A DNA stretch of 64,000 bases from Streptomyces scabiei 87.22 (GCF_000091305.1 NC_013929.1:6386001-6450000); one strand, 5' to 3'; positions 8,589-19,009 are shown, counted from the stretch's first letter. Notes: generated by a model from the sequence alone, not told the origin. Made by a program: numbers and translations.

Positions 8589-8610
8589 TGGCATATGCCA
8601 TGGGCATGGC
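8589..8610. promoter_or_regulatory. Palindromic cluster upstream of the IclR-type gene
   Basis: TGGCATATGCCA (8589-8600) is a perfect 12-bp palindrome, followed at once by TGGGCATGGC, so three GCCAT-like half sites are stacked. It sits between the ehuA stop and the iclR-like start. It is a candidate operator, possibly for the IclR protein itself. Confidence 0.4.
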
Positions 8611-8663
8611 CCGGCGGGCGGACCTCGGATGTTCCCACGCGTTCCCCCCTTCACTTGGTGTAG

Positions 8664-9485
8664 TCAGTTGACCGCACCGAGGAATTCGCGCGTACGTTCG
8701 TGTGACGGATCGCCGAAGATCTTCTCGGGGCTGCCCGATTCGATCACCTGGCCAGAATCGAACATCAGAACTTGATCCGAGATGTCCCGGGCGAAGTTCA
8801 TCTCGTGGGTCACACAGAGCATCGTGATGTCGGTGGTGCGGGCGATGTCCCTGAGCAGGTCGAGCACGCCCGCGACCAGCTCGGGGTCGAGCGCGGACGT
8901 CACCTCGTCGAGGAGCAGCACCTGCGGGCGCATCGCCAGGGCCCGCGCGATGGCCACCCGCTGCTGCTGACCGCCGGAGAGCTGGGTCGGATAGGCGTCG
9001 CACTTGTCGGCGAGCCCGACCATGTCGAGCAGTTCGCGGGCCCGCGCCTCCGCCTCGTCCTTGGAGAGGCCGAGGACGTTGACGGGCGCCTCGGTGATGT
9101 TGCGCAGCACCTTCATGTTGGGGAAGAGGTTGAACTGCTGGAACACCATCCCGATGTTCTTGCGGACCTCACGGCACTGCTTCTCGCTCGCCGGGTACAG
9201 CTGCTGCCCGCCGACGGTGATCCTCCCCTCGTCCGGCTTGGCCAGGGTCATCAGCAGCCGCAGGATCGTCGTCTTGCCGGAGCCGGACGGGCCGATCAGC
9301 GTGACGTGCTTGCCCGCGTCGACCGAGAAGTCCAGCCGGTCGAGGACGGTGTTGCTGCCGAATCGTTTGGTCACGTTCTCGAAGCGGATCAGTTCGTTCG
9401 TGTCCGCCACGCGCCGGCCGGCGGACTCGGGTTCGTTCTTCAGCGGGGTGTCGGTCGGGGTGTCGGTCGGGGTGTCAGCGGACAA
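8664..9485 (-). CDS. ehuA: Ectoine-type ABC transporter ATP-binding protein EhuA
   Basis: 273 aa from a TTG start at 9485 (GGAG 7 nt upstream), overlapping the ehuD stop by 11 nt. Walker A GPSGSGKTTILR, signature LSGGQQQRVAIARALAMRP, Walker B VLLLDEVTSALDPE and switch His CVTHEM are all present. This is a complete polar-amino-acid-family ATPase. The N-terminus carries DTPTDTPTDTP, encoded by a 12-bp tandem repeat. A GTG further in (before ADTNELIRFENV) is an alternative start that would remove it. The ectoine assignment comes from the adjacent EhuB-type binding protein. Confidence 0.85.
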   Translation of the reverse strand: MSADTPTDTPTDTPLKNEPESAGRRVADTNELIRFENVTKRFGSNTVLDRLDFSVDAGKHVTLIGPSGSGKTTILRLLMTLAKPDEGRITVGGQQLYPASEKQCREVRKNIGMVFQQFNLFPNMKVLRNITEAPVNVLGLSKDEAEARARELLDMVGLADKCDAYPTQLSGGQQQRVAIARALAMRPQVLLLDEVTSALDPELVAGVLDLLRDIARTTDITMLCVTHEMNFARDISDQVLMFDSGQVIESGSPEKIFGDPSHERTREFLGAVN

Positions 9486-10125
9486 GACGACGCTCCAGGG
9501 CTCGCAGGAGGAGGGAGGCGGGGTAGGCGATGAGGATGAAGGCGATGCCGACGGTCACGATGGCCTCGTTCATCTGGAAGGTCCGGGAGCCGAACTGGCG
9601 GGCCTCGCCGAGCATCTCCAGCACACCGATGGTCATCAGCATCGGCGAGTCCTTCAGCATCGCGATGACGTAGTTGCCGAGGGCGGGCGCGACCCGGCGC
9701 AGTGCCTGCGGCAGGATCACCGCGGTCCAGGTGCGCGAGCGCGGCAGGCTGAGCGCCGTCGCCGCCTCCCACTGCCCGGCGGGCACCCCGTCGATCCCGG
9801 CGCGGTACACCTCGGCGGTGTACGTCGAGTAGTGCAGACCGAGGCCGAGCACGCCGGTGGCCAGCGCGGACAGGGTCAGACCCCACTCGGGCAGCACGTA
9901 GAAGAGGAAGAACAGCTGCACCAGCAGCGGGGTGTTGCGGATGAACTCCGTGACCGCCTTGACCGGCCAGCGCACCGCCTTCAGCGACGAGCGCTGGGCG
10001 AGCGCCCAGACCAGACCGAGGGAGAAGGCGAGCAGCGAACCCCAGAGCAGGGCCTGCAGCGTGACCAGGACGCCGTCCCGGAAGGCCGGCATGAAGTCGT
10101 CCAGCGTGGACCAGTCCCACGTCAT
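9475..10125 (-). CDS. ehuD: Ectoine-type ABC transporter permease EhuD
   Basis: 216 aa from the ATG at 10125, with GGAGGT 5 nt upstream and a 4-nt overlap with the end of ehuC. It has hydrophobic segments (VTLQALLWGSLLAFSLGLVW and others). A permease EAA-type loop (GQWEAATALSLPRSRTWTAV) docks the ATPase. It belongs to the His/Glu/Gln/Arg/opine permease family and should pair with EhuC in the membrane. Confidence 0.85.
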   Translation of the reverse strand: MTWDWSTLDDFMPAFRDGVLVTLQALLWGSLLAFSLGLVWALAQRSSLKAVRWPVKAVTEFIRNTPLLVQLFFLFYVLPEWGLTLSALATGVLGLGLHYSTYTAEVYRAGIDGVPAGQWEAATALSLPRSRTWTAVILPQALRRVAPALGNYVIAMLKDSPMLMTIGVLEMLGEARQFGSRTFQMNEAIVTVGIAFILIAYPASLLLRALERRLVR

Positions 10126-10976
10126 GAGGCACCTCCGGGGGCCGATGTCTTCGTGGCCGCTCCGGCGCCACCTGCTGCGGCACCCGCTCCGGCCAGATCC
10201 CGCGGCCGCCCGGCGACGGCCTCGCGCGGGGCGGGGACGTCCCCGCGGGGGGCCCGGCCGACACCGGCCTTGGCCCGCCGCTCGACCTGCCGCATCACCC
10301 GGGTGATGGCGAAGGCGAGGACGAAGTACATGACGAGGATCACCGAGTAGACCGGTGCGCTCTGCCCGGTGGCGTTGCGCACCAGCTGGGCGGCGAAGGT
10401 CGTGTCGGCGACGCCCAGTACGGACACCAGCGCGGTGCCCTTCAGCAGCTCGATGAGCAGGTTGCAGAAGGGCGGGACCATCTCCGGCCAGGCCTGGGGC
10501 AGCACGATCTTCCGCATCCGCTGGGCGGGCGTGAAGCTCAGCGCCACCCCCGCCTCGCGCTGCGCGGCCGGCACCGCGGCCACCGCGCCGCGCACGATCT
10601 CCGAGCCGTACGCGCCGTAGGTGCAGCCCAGGGTGAGCACGGCGGCCCACATCGGGACCAGCTGCCAGCCGAACGTCAGCGGCACCACGAAGAACACCCA
10701 GATCATCAGCACCAGGGCGGAGGTGCCGCGGAAGATCTCGAAGTACGCGCCCGCCACGAACCGCACGATCCACAGCCGGTGCTGCCGGGCGAGCCCCACG
10801 GCGAAGGCGACGGCGGCGCCGAGGGCCGCGCCGTACACGGTCAGCTGGACGGTGATCCACACACCGCGCAGCAGCAGCTCCCACAGACCCGAGCTGAAGG
10901 CGAAGTCGTCCAGGGGACCGGCGAGGGTCACCCCGTCGACGGCACGCACGGGTGCCGTCTCGTCCAAGGCGCTCAT
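10122..10976 (-). CDS. ehuC: Ectoine-type ABC transporter permease EhuC
   Basis: 284 aa from the ATG at 10976, chosen because it overlaps the ehuB stop as ATGA. A GTG at 10985 is less likely. It has transmembrane segments and the EAA-type loop (AQREAGVALSFTPAQRMRKI), followed by VLPQAWPEMVPPFCNLLIEL. The C-terminal ~45 residues are an unusual Ala/Gly/Pro-rich tail. It forms the heteromeric channel with EhuD. Confidence 0.85.
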   Translation of the reverse strand: MSALDETAPVRAVDGVTLAGPLDDFAFSSGLWELLLRGVWITVQLTVYGAALGAAVAFAVGLARQHRLWIVRFVAGAYFEIFRGTSALVLMIWVFFVVPLTFGWQLVPMWAAVLTLGCTYGAYGSEIVRGAVAAVPAAQREAGVALSFTPAQRMRKIVLPQAWPEMVPPFCNLLIELLKGTALVSVLGVADTTFAAQLVRNATGQSAPVYSVILVMYFVLAFAITRVMRQVERRAKAGVGRAPRGDVPAPREAVAGRPRDLAGAGAAAGGAGAATKTSAPGGAS

Positions 10977-11908
10977 GCGCGGCACTTCTCCTCTGCTCTG
11001 ATGTCGGTCATCTGGTCCTTCGTGAACCCGAAGGGCCGCATGACCTCCAGCAGCTCCCCGCTCCGCTTCATCCGGTGCAGCTCGCGGTTGAAGGCGTCCC
11101 GCAGGTTCCGTTCGGGCATGCGGAACGCGAAGCCGCCGACGTCGACGACCGGTTTCCCGTCCATCACCGGGGTGACCTCGTCGGTCGCCTCCGCCTTCGT
11201 GCTCCCGGTCTGCTTCACCACGTTGCGCACGGTGACGGCGGTGCCCGCGAAGACGTCGACGCGCCCCTGTTCGACGGCGAGGAGACCGGCCAGCTGGTCC
11301 GGCAGGGTGTCGATGTGCTTCACCCCGGCCTCTTTGGCGTAGTCGATCTCCGCGTAGCCGATGCCGGTCGCCATCCGGGCGCCGGTGCGGGCGATGTCGG
11401 CGTAGGTGCGCAGCTTCTTCGGGTTCCCCCGGGGCACGATGAAGGCGTCCTTCATCTGGTACTCGGGGTCCGCGAAGAGCACCTGCTCACAGCGTTCCGG
11501 GTTGATGTACATCCCGGCGGCGACCACGTCGAACTGCAGCGAGTTCAGGCCGAAGATCAGCGATCCGAACTCGGTCGGGAACGGCTCGACGTGATCCACG
11601 CCGAGCCGGCGGAAGATCCGCCGCGCGATGGCCGGCGCGGAGCCGGTGACCTCGCCGTCCTTGCCGATGTAGCCGTACGGCTGCTCGCCGGCGATACCCA
11701 GCCGTACGGTGCCCCTCGCCCGCAGCTGCTGCAGCAGCTGCCCGCCGTCGCCGGTGTCCGCGGTCGCCACCCGGCTGCATCCGCTGCTCGCCCCCACCGC
11801 GGCGCCCGTGCCGACCAGGGCGGCGGTGCCGGTGAGCAGGGTACGGCGGGGGATGCCGGGTCTGCTGGGACGCCGGCCGTTCCTGTCGTGTGCGTGCAAT
11901 CGAGCCAT
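10973..11908 (-). CDS. ehuB: Ectoine/hydroxyectoine-type binding lipoprotein EhuB
   Basis: 311 aa from the ATG at 11908; a GTG at 11965 would add 19 residues, and neither start has a strong ribosome site. A twin-arginine-type signal (RRTLLTGTAALVG) ends in a lipobox (ASSGC). The mature protein carries GIAGEQPYGYI, FGSLIFGLNSLQFDVVAAGM and RCEQVLFADPEYQM, which I recognise from the EhuB branch of solute-binding proteins. It captures substrate outside the membrane for EhuCD-A. Specificity for ectoine is family knowledge and was not tested here. Confidence 0.82.
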   Translation of the reverse strand: MARLHAHDRNGRRPSRPGIPRRTLLTGTAALVGTGAAVGASSGCSRVATADTGDGGQLLQQLRARGTVRLGIAGEQPYGYIGKDGEVTGSAPAIARRIFRRLGVDHVEPFPTEFGSLIFGLNSLQFDVVAAGMYINPERCEQVLFADPEYQMKDAFIVPRGNPKKLRTYADIARTGARMATGIGYAEIDYAKEAGVKHIDTLPDQLAGLLAVEQGRVDVFAGTAVTVRNVVKQTGSTKAEATDEVTPVMDGKPVVDVGGFAFRMPERNLRDAFNRELHRMKRSGELLEVMRPFGFTKDQMTDIRAEEKCRA

Positions 11909-12046
11909 GGCCGCGCGGCTACCCGAGGCGGCAACGGGTATGCCAGGTCTTTTCCGGTCCTTCACGCACGCGCGTCGGCCGGACGGGTGTGCGGACCGCC
12001 ACGGCCGTGGCGGTCCGTGGCGGTCCGTACACCCGGGGTCAGCACC

Positions 12047-13036
12047 TCATGCGGGGCCGGGCACGTACCCGAGCTTCTTGTCGACCACGTGGGGCAGTGG
12101 TCTGCCCGCCTCCCACAGCTCGAACAACTCCACGAACCGGGCGCCGAGTTCGTCCCGCCAGCCCACCGTGTCCCCGCTCATGTGGGGGGAGACGATCAGT
12201 CCGGGAACCTCCCACAACGGGTCGTCGGGGCCCAGCGGCTCGCGCGCGAAGACGTCCAGCGCGGCCCCCGCGATCCACCGCTTGCGCAGCGCCTCCACGA
12301 GCGCGTCCTCCACCACGAGCTGCCCGCGCCCCACGTTCACGAAGCGTGCGGACGGCTGCATGACCCCGAACCGCCGGGCGTCGAACATGCCGTGCGTCGC
12401 CTCCGTCAGCGGCGCGGCCGCGATCACCCAGTCGGCGCGGGCCAGCAGCCGGTCCAGATCCTCCGGAGCGTGCACCCCGGGCCGCGCGGTCCGGCCGACC
12501 AGGGCCGTGTGCAGACCGAGGGCCTTGAGGAGGCGCGCGATCTCCCGCCCGATCGGCCCGGACCCCACCACGCACGCCCGGCCGCCCGCCACCCGCAGCG
12601 TCTCCCGGTGCCGCCACTCCCGCCGCCCCTGCAGCTCCCCGCTGCGCGGCAGATCCTTGGCCATGGCGAGGACGAGCGCGGCGACGTACTCGGCGATCGG
12701 CGCCTCGAAGACCCCGCGCGCGTTCGTCACCACCACGTCCTCGTCGGCGACCAGTTCGGGGCAGAGCAGATGGTCGACACCCGCGCTCGCCGTGTGCACC
12801 CAGCGCGGCCGGGGGCCGCCGCCCGGCCAGGCGTCCCGTACCGCACGGGAGGTGAAGTCCCACACCAGCAGCACATCGGCGGACGGCAGCCGTTCGGCCA
12901 GCGTCGTGGCGTCGGCGTACTCGACCGTCACCCGCCCGGTGAGCCGGCCGAGCCGGGGGTGCGGCTCGGCGTCGAGGACGAGGAGGCGCGGGCGCCGCGA
13001 CGAGGCCACGGGAGAGGAAGGGACGAGAGAGGACAC
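12047..13036 (-). CDS. D-2-hydroxyacid dehydrogenase
   Basis: 329 aa, GTG start. The NAD-binding motif is GSGPIGREIARLLKALG. Catalytic-region motifs NVGRGQLVVEDALVEAL, GAALDVF and the terminal His in VSPHMSGD are in the usual order. It reduces or oxidises a 2-oxo/2-hydroxy acid with NAD(P)H. It lies upstream of ehuB on the same strand, so it may be the first gene of the uptake operon. Its substrate may relate to the compound imported, but that is inference. The N-terminal substrate domain is divergent. Confidence 0.85.
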   Translation of the reverse strand: MSSLVPSSPVASSRRPRLLVLDAEPHPRLGRLTGRVTVEYADATTLAERLPSADVLLVWDFTSRAVRDAWPGGGPRPRWVHTASAGVDHLLCPELVADEDVVVTNARGVFEAPIAEYVAALVLAMAKDLPRSGELQGRREWRHRETLRVAGGRACVVGSGPIGREIARLLKALGLHTALVGRTARPGVHAPEDLDRLLARADWVIAAAPLTEATHGMFDARRFGVMQPSARFVNVGRGQLVVEDALVEALRKRWIAGAALDVFAREPLGPDDPLWEVPGLIVSPHMSGDTVGWRDELGARFVELFELWEAGRPLPHVVDKKLGYVPGPA

Positions 13037-13184
13037 CGGTCACCCCACGAGACGCGTGTGACATGCACTGATCGACCACGCTCGCATCCGAATTCACTGT
13101 CGTCAACACGGACTTGCGCACGTTCTGTCGTCCGTACCTCTCTCTCCGTGAGGCCGGTGGTCCTCGTGAACGTCTCCTGCCGCG

Positions 13185-13385
13185 ATGGGGCCGTCATGGC
13201 CCCACCGGGCACATCCACGCCCGTCGGCCAACCAGGTGACGATGTGGGCGGCACTGCGTCATCTGGGTACCCGGGCGGTGGGTCCGTACCAGGCTCTGCC
13301 CGACGAGTCGGCCAGGCTGCCGTTCGGTGCGGGACCCGTTCCGCCACCGCCGGTACTGCCGGAAGAACAGGAAGGTTGGGCATGA
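13185..13385 (+). CDS. Candidate small ORF coupled to the isomerase gene
   Basis: 66 codons whose TGA overlaps the ATG of the isomerase gene as ATGA, the usual Streptomyces coupling arrangement. A GTG at 13236 is an alternative start. The C-terminal part is Pro-rich (GPVPPPPVLPEEQEGW). Third-position GC is visibly lower than in neighbouring genes and no clear ribosome site precedes either start. The frame may therefore be a leader peptide, a remnant or chance. No family is recognised. Confidence 0.3.
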   Translation: MGPSWPHRAHPRPSANQVTMWAALRHLGTRAVGPYQALPDESARLPFGAGPVPPPPVLPEEQEGWA

Positions 13386-14116
13386 CCGCACTCGGTTTCC
13401 TCTATCCGGGCCACTCCGCCGAGGACGACTATCCGAGGATGGAGCAACTGCTCGGCAGCGACATCCGGGTGGACGTGGTGCACACCGACACGGGCGAGGA
13501 CGCCCACCGGCTGGACGCCCTGCGTGCGATGGGCACCCCCGAACGGCTGGCCGCCGGCTGCGAGGCCCTGCGTCTGTCCGGTGCGGAGGCCGTCGTCTGG
13601 GCCAGCACCAGCGGCAGTTTCGTCCACGGCCACGAAGGCGCCCACGAGCAGATCCGGACGCTCGCCCGCGCGGCGGGCCTCCCGGCCTCCTCCACGTCCT
13701 TCGCCTTCGCCCACGCGGCCCGGGAGATCGGCGCCACGCGGGTCGCCGTCGCGGCGACCTACCCGGACGACGTGGCCCGCCTCTTCGTCGACTTCCTGGC
13801 GGTGGCCGGCATCGAGGTTCTACCCGTCGTACGGGGCGCCGGCCTCGTCACGACGGCGGAGGTGGCCACCTGGGGCCTCGACGAGACCCTCGCCCTCGCC
13901 CGCGCGGGCGACCACCGGGACGCGCAGGCCCTGCTCCTCCCGGACACGGCCCTGCACACCGTCTCGCACCTCCCCACCCTGGAGAAGGAACTCGGCAAAC
14001 CGGTCCTCACCGCCCACCAGGTCACGCTCTGGGAGGCCCTGAGGCTGACCGACCGAAGGATCAACGCCCCCCAGCTGGGCCAGTTGTTCACCAGGGAACC
14101 CATCGTCCAGGTATGA
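13382..14116 (+). CDS. Maleate isomerase / Asp-Glu racemase-like protein (EutA-like)
   Basis: 244 aa from the ATG at 13382, preceded by AGGAAGG. The fold signature of the maleate cis-trans isomerase/arylmalonate decarboxylase group is seen (LGFLYPGHSAEDDYPRM, AVVWASTSGSFVHG, RVAVAATYPDDVA). The usual first Cys position reads WASTSGS, so a canonical catalytic Cys pair is not obvious. Ectoine-utilisation operons carry such a gene as eutA next to ehuABCD, which matches this context. The gene is divergent from the dehydrogenase/ehu operon. The reaction is uncertain. Confidence 0.7.
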   Translation: MTALGFLYPGHSAEDDYPRMEQLLGSDIRVDVVHTDTGEDAHRLDALRAMGTPERLAAGCEALRLSGAEAVVWASTSGSFVHGHEGAHEQIRTLARAAGLPASSTSFAFAHAAREIGATRVAVAATYPDDVARLFVDFLAVAGIEVLPVVRGAGLVTTAEVATWGLDETLALARAGDHRDAQALLLPDTALHTVSHLPTLEKELGKPVLTAHQVTLWEALRLTDRRINAPQLGQLFTREPIVQV

Positions 14117-14119
14117 CCA

Positions 14120-14190
14120 CCCGCGCCCCTGGACGAACGGCCCGCGGCCTGTTCGTCCAGGGGCGCGGGGAACTGCGCGAGAAGCCCCCA
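14120..14190. repeat. Dispersed Streptomyces palindromic repeat, short copy
   Basis: CCGCGCCCCTGGACGAAC (14121-14138) pairs perfectly with its complement at 14151-14168. The stem is followed by GGGGAACTGCGCGAGAAG and CCCCCACCGG. The right flank is nearly identical to the element at 59714-59830, so both are copies of one dispersed repeat. As a 3' hairpin it may also end the isomerase transcript. Confidence 0.7.
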
Positions 14191-14292
14191 CCGGGCTGGC
14201 GGGGGCGAGGGAATAACCGGAGTCACCCTCCTGTTAACCGGGGACGCACCCCCGCACCCCCGCACCACCCACCCGCCCCAGGAGGCCCCACC

Positions 14293-15383
<1,091 letters not shown>

Positions 15384-15393
<10 letters not shown>

Positions 15394-17285
15394 GGACAGG
15401 CCGCGGCCCCCAGCAGTTCCGCGATCCGTTCCGGCGACACCGCGCGGGAGTACAGCCACCCCTGCCCGGTGTCGCAGCCGAGCCTGCGCAGCCGGGACGC
15501 CTGCGCGTCCGTCTCCACGCCCTCCGCCGTGACCGACAGCCCGAGCCGGTGGGCGAGCTGGACGAGCGCCTCGACGATGATCTCGTCGGCGGGACTGGGC
15601 TGCCCGGAGTCCTCGACGTCGTCGGCCTCGGGCCCGGCCGCACCGGGACCCGCGCCTTCCTCCCCGCCCTCGTACTGGAACCCGCGTACGAACGCCCCGT
15701 CCAGCTTCAGCACCGACACCGGCAGCCGGCTCAGGTACGCCAGGTTGGAGTACCCGGTGCCGAAGTCGTCGATGGCGATGCGTACGCCCATGTCGCTGAG
15801 GGCCCTGAGGGCCTGGAGGGGGCGGCCGGCGGAGCCCATCAGCGCGGACTCGGTCAGCTCCAGCTGCAGCAGATGCGGGGCGAGGCCGGTCTCCGCCAGG
15901 ATCTCGGCGACGTCGGCGACCAGGTCGGAGTCCCAGACCTGGCGGACGGCCACGTTCACGCTGACGAAGATCGGTGCCCGGTCGGGATGGTCGGTCTGCC
16001 AGCGGCGGGCCTGCCGGCAGGCGGTGGCCAGGATCCACCGCCCGAGCTGGACGATCGAGCCGTCCTCCTCGGCCAGTGAGATGAACCGATTCGGCGTCAA
16101 CAGGCCGAACTGCGGGTGATGCCAGCGCACCAGCGCCTCGACCCCGCGCACCTCACCCTCCGCCATGCCCACCAGCGGCTGGTACTCCAGGACGAACTCG
16201 CCCCGCCCGACGGCCGCCCGCAGGGTGGACGACAGGGCCTGACGGGTCATCCGGTGGGCGTTGCGCTCCGGGTCGAACAGCGTCCAGCGGGCCTTGCCGT
16301 CGGCCTTCGCCCAGTACAGCGTGGTGTCGGCGGCTTGCATCAGCCCCGTCGTCGTGGTGCTCGTCGACTGCCGCTCGACGACCCCGATCGACGCGGAGAC
16401 GGACAAGCGCTGACCGGCCAGGTCGAAGGGCGCCTGCAGCGCCTTGAGGACCGAGTCGGCCAGGTCGGCGAGCTGTTCGGTTCCGGTGGAGTCCTCCACG
16501 AGCAGCGCGAACTCGTCGCCGCCGAGTCTGGCCACCAGCGGTGCCCCGGCGGGCGTGCCGGGCTTGCGCAGCAGGGCGGCCTCGTCGGCGCACCGGGTGA
16601 GCCGCTCGGCGACGGCCGCGAGGAGCCGGTCGCCGACCCGGTGGCCGAGGGTGTCGTTGACCGCCTTGAACCCGTCCAGGTCCAGATAGACCAGGCCGAT
16701 CCGGCCGGTGCCGACCTCGTCGTACCCCTCCCGTTCGAGGGCGGCGGAGAGCTGTTCGAAGAACAGGGTGCGGTTGGGGAGCCGGGTCACCGGGTCGTGC
16801 ATCTGCAGATGGCGGAGCCTGGCCTGAAGCTGACGGTGGGCGCTGATGTCGGTGACCGACAGCAGCACCGCCCGCTCCTCCTCCGGCAGCGGCGCCACCG
16901 ACACCTGCACCCACAGCCAGCCGCCGTCCTGCTGTTTGAGCCGGCGCGTACAGCGCAGCCGGGCCTGCCGGCCGCGCAGCACCTCGCGGTAGGCGTGCCA
17001 GGTGCGGGTGTCCGAGGCGAGGTCCACCAGATCCGCGGCGACCCGTCCGGTCAGCGGCTCTGTGCCCGTGCCGAGCAGCGTCCCCATCGCCCCGTTGGCG
17101 GTGACGACCAGTCCGTCGCGGTCCACGACGGCCATGGCCAGGGGCGCGACGGAGAAGGCGGCGGGGGCCGTGGGACTCTCCTCCGACGGCCGGGACGCCT
17201 GAACTGACGCATTGGCGTGACGCTCTGTGATCGCCGGCCGGACGAGGTCTGCCGCGGGCGCCGGCCCTTGGGACGTTCCGCTCAC
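15384..17285 (-). CDS. cdgA: CdgA-like c-di-GMP enzyme (PAS-GGDEF-EAL)
   Basis: 633 aa from the GTG at 17285, chosen for a GGGAG 6 nt upstream. The open frame continues to 17648 but that extension looks non-coding. A PAS-like region (SVAPLAMAVVDRDGLVVTAN) is followed by a GGDEF domain with intact GGDEF at residues 255-259. An EAL domain follows with E-A-L at 383-385 and later DDFGTGYSNLAYL. Both catalytic motifs are intact, so synthesis and hydrolysis of c-di-GMP are both possible. Architecture and neighbourhood match S. coelicolor CdgA, a BldD-controlled regulator of development. Confidence 0.85.
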
Positions 17286-17671
17286 CGTTCGCTCCCGCAG
17301 TGCACTCGTTTTCGTACGGATCTCATGTGTCTCGTCGGAGCGGCCGAACCGGTACGTAGGGGCGCTCAAGCCGTGTCCGTGCAGGAAAGTGTGCCGATCA
17401 TAGAGGCTGCCCCGAAGGCCTTCCAGCCACTCTCCAGTCTCCCTGAACAACGACCTGATCTGGCAGATCGTTTCTGCCCCGAGGTGAACGGCTTCCCCGT
17501 TCCGTCGACCGCTTGTGACGTTCCGTGAGTGTCCGGGGTGTCGGCCATCAGAGGTCATCCGGCTCCTTCCCGCCTCTCCCTCACCCTTCTGGTGCAGGCA
17601 AACAGGGCAAAGTACTACTAATTCAGAAAATCTGGACGCGGTGTCCACAAGATCCGCATCCGGAGGTCTCC
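17286..17671. other. Divergent promoter region, cdgA / metalloprotease
   Basis: 386 bp with lower GC than its neighbours towards the metalloprotease side (AAAGTACTACTAATTCAGAAAA near 17611-17632 includes an AT-rich stretch). It should hold the promoters of both divergent genes. A weak BldD-like match TGACGCTCTGTGA (one mismatch to TNACNCNGNGTNA) lies just inside cdgA at 17218-17230. No other feature is evident. Confidence 0.4.
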
Positions 17672-19009
17672 GTGCAGCGTCCGCTCCTCTGGAAGGAACT
17701 CCTCGGCGACCGGGCGCCCGTGCTGCGCAGCACTGCGGCCATGCTCACCTCCCTCGCCGCGCTCGCCGCGACCTCCCTGATCGCGGCTCCCTCCGCCGTA
17801 CCGCTGTCGGAGCCGTGCACGCTGCGGCGCACCCAGGCGCACCACTCGGAGGGCCTCGACACCTGGAACTCCGCGTATCCGCGCCCCACCCGCGACCTCG
17901 ACGCCGTACTCGTATTCTTGTCATTCCCGGACGCGGCCCCTCTCACCACACCGGCGGAGCTGACCGCGGATCACTTTCCGGCCACCAGTGAGTTCTTCGC
18001 GCGCGCGTCGTACGGCAAGTTCGCACTCCACCCCCATCCGCGCCGGGAGTGGCTGGAGATGCCCAGGCCGTCGACGGCGTACGCCATACGACGTGACTGG
18101 AACGCGACGCACCGGGCCGCCTACCTCCGGGACGCGCTCGCCACGGCCGACCCGCACGTCGACTTCTCCCGCTACGACATCGTGTACTTCGTCGCCGACC
18201 CGCACGCGCCCGGCGTCGACTCGGACGCGACGAAGGTGGTCAACCTGGAGACGCCGCTGGAGATCGACGGCACGGGACTGCGCCGGGTCGTCACCGTGTT
18301 CGAGCGGCATCCGCCGGACCGTCTCGTCCTCGCCCATGAGACCGGCCATGTCTTCGACCTCCCCGACCTCTACCGCCGACCCGCCGACGGCAAGGGCGAC
18401 TGGGACACCCACGTCGGCGACTGGGACCTCATGGGCAGCCAGTTCGCCCTCGCCCCGGACCTGTTCGCCTGGCACAAGTGGAAGCTGGGCTGGCTGGAGC
18501 CGGGTCAGGTGACGTGCGTGCGGGGGGCGGGGAGCACCCGGCTGACGATGGAGGCGGTGGGGGCGGGACCGGGAGGGGCGTACGACGGGGAGGCCGAGGC
18601 CGCGGCGGGCGGTGGGGGAGCGGGCGCGGTCGGCGGGGTGGCCCCGGCCGGGATTCCGGCCCCCGGCGCCGGGCGGGGGACGAAGCTGGCGGTCGTCCGC
18701 ACCGGCCCGGACAGTGCGCTGGCGATCGAGGCGCGGGGGGCGGTGGGCAACGACGCCGCCGTCTGCACGCAGGGCGTCCTCGTCTACCGCATCCGCGGCG
18801 GCACCGAGTCGGGCAGCGGCCCCGTCGAGGTCGTCGACGCCCATCCGCGCACCGAGGCGTGCTGGGACGAGTCCGTGTACCCGCCGCTGGCGGACGCGCC
18901 GGTGACGGTGGGCGAGAGCTTCTCGGTGCCGGGCGACGGTGTGCGGGTGGCGGTGGAGGGGCGTACGGCCACGGGGGCGTGGACGGTACGGATCACGACG
19001 GAGCGGTAG
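17672..19009 (+). CDS. Secreted M6-like zinc metalloprotease
   Basis: 445 aa from the GTG at 17672 with GGAGG 5 nt upstream. An N-terminal hydrophobic signal (TAAMLTSLAALAATSLIAAP) is followed by a catalytic domain with HETGHVFDLPDLY. His222, Glu223 and His226 form the HExxH core and a downstream Asp completes the M6/immune-inhibitor-A-like zinc site. GDWDLMGSQ is the expected Met-turn region. A Gly/Ala-rich low-complexity insert (about nt 18560-18680) precedes the C-terminal beta-rich part. Extracellular proteolysis is likely; the target is unknown. Confidence 0.85.
   Translation: MQRPLLWKELLGDRAPVLRSTAAMLTSLAALAATSLIAAPSAVPLSEPCTLRRTQAHHSEGLDTWNSAYPRPTRDLDAVLVFLSFPDAAPLTTPAELTADHFPATSEFFARASYGKFALHPHPRREWLEMPRPSTAYAIRRDWNATHRAAYLRDALATADPHVDFSRYDIVYFVADPHAPGVDSDATKVVNLETPLEIDGTGLRRVVTVFERHPPDRLVLAHETGHVFDLPDLYRRPADGKGDWDTHVGDWDLMGSQFALAPDLFAWHKWKLGWLEPGQVTCVRGAGSTRLTMEAVGAGPGGAYDGEAEAAAGGGGAGAVGGVAPAGIPAPGAGRGTKLAVVRTGPDSALAIEARGAVGNDAAVCTQGVLVYRIRGGTESGSGPVEVVDAHPRTEACWDESVYPPLADAPVTVGESFSVPGDGVRVAVEGRTATGAWTVRITTER

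Noticed and set aside
10952..14116. A plus-strand open frame of over 1,000 codons across the ehu cluster
   Set aside because: It mirrors minus-strand ehu and dehydrogenase genes, and only its last 244 codons, from 13382, show coding character.
17286..17648. 121-codon N-terminal extension of cdgA
   Set aside because: Its composition is not coding-like, and the GTG at 17285 has a well-placed ribosome site.
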